Assembly (NCBI GenBank): GCA_020698575.1
Contig: CM036248.1
Location: 22,804,229-22,868,228 of the forward strand
Length of the DNA: 64,000 nucleotides
Source: Bostrychus sinensis
Lineage: Eukaryota > Chordata > Actinopteri > Gobiiformes > Eleotridae
Direction of reading: 5' to 3'
Program-made: the position numbers and the translations under genes
In this document: positions 63,773 to 64,000 of the stretch, piece by piece
Layout of the letters: every line of letters starts with the position of its first letter
Position numbering within the stretch: position 1 is the stretch's first letter
The notes under the pieces: generated by a model
The model's input: the letters and a program-made list of their open reading frames with translations, nothing else
Databases searched by the model: none
What the model was told of the DNA's origin: nothing

Positions 63773-64000
63773 TTTGGGACAGAAATTGATGTTGCACGCG
63801 GAAACCCGAAGAACAATTTCCGCTATGAGAAAGGCCTCGTTCAAACACGACCAAACAGTTTTTAATACTGAGCACTAGACCGCGCTAACTAGCCATCTTA
63901 CTTAACCCGTTATTAATGTGATAATACTCTTTAATTTCTAAAAACTAAGCTATAACGTTACAGTTTAAAAAAATACATGTGTACCAGGTAAGAATAGTGG

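Noticed and set aside
63642..63878. Plus-strand frame with an alanine run
   Set aside because: It is the shadow of the cstf2 poly-Ala codons; the GCN/NGC tract reads as Ala in more than one frame.

Overview
The window is nuclear DNA of a ray-finned (teleost-like) fish. The evidence is vertebrate genes split by GT-AG introns, often only 80-300 bp, in AT-rich DNA scattered with repeat types I know from teleost genomes (Tc1-like elements, short DNA transposons, LINE 3' ends, tRNA-like SINEs). Nothing prokaryotic, viral, organellar or CRISPR-like was seen.

Layout: (1) 1 to about 25.7 kb holds no protein-coding exon that I can recognise. It is full of repeat fragments plus a few higher-complexity stretches that could be conserved non-coding DNA. 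Its right edge, 25,677-25,950 (-), looks like a non-coding first exon ending in a strong splice donor. By synteny it is probably drp2, which would make the left part a long first intron. (2) 27.06-35.87 kb (-): cenpi, 20 coding exons. (3) 37.6-39.2 kb (-): tmem35a (NACHO), two exons. (4) 39.9-42.3 kb (-): arl13a-type small GTPase, nine coding exons. (5) 46.3-51.1 kb (+): XK-related xkrx, three exons. (6) 52.4-56.1 kb (+): NADPH oxidase nox1, 13 exons. (7) 57.5-63.8 kb (-): cstf2 (CstF-64), 13 coding exons, convergent with nox1. Every gene model was assembled by hand with consistent reading phase across all junctions.

The order (drp2?)-cenpi-tmem35a-arl13a-xkrx-nox1-cstf2, with relative orientations, mirrors human Xq22.1 as I recall it, except that no TRMT2B lies between tmem35a and arl13a. 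This is a conserved housekeeping and tissue-specific neighbourhood, not a functional operon: kinetochore (cenpi), nicotinic receptor chaperone (tmem35a), ciliary-type GTPase (arl13a), membrane scramblase-family protein (xkrx), superoxide generation (nox1) and mRNA 3'-end processing (cstf2).

I found no new biological system. The items most worth a second look are: an exact 31-bp copy of one cstf2 splice-acceptor tract in another cstf2 intron; a rearranged Tc1-like element in cstf2; a five-copy tRNA-like repeat family; transposons nested in other elements; an upstream ATG overlapping the arl13a start; and an alanine-tract N-terminus in cstf2.
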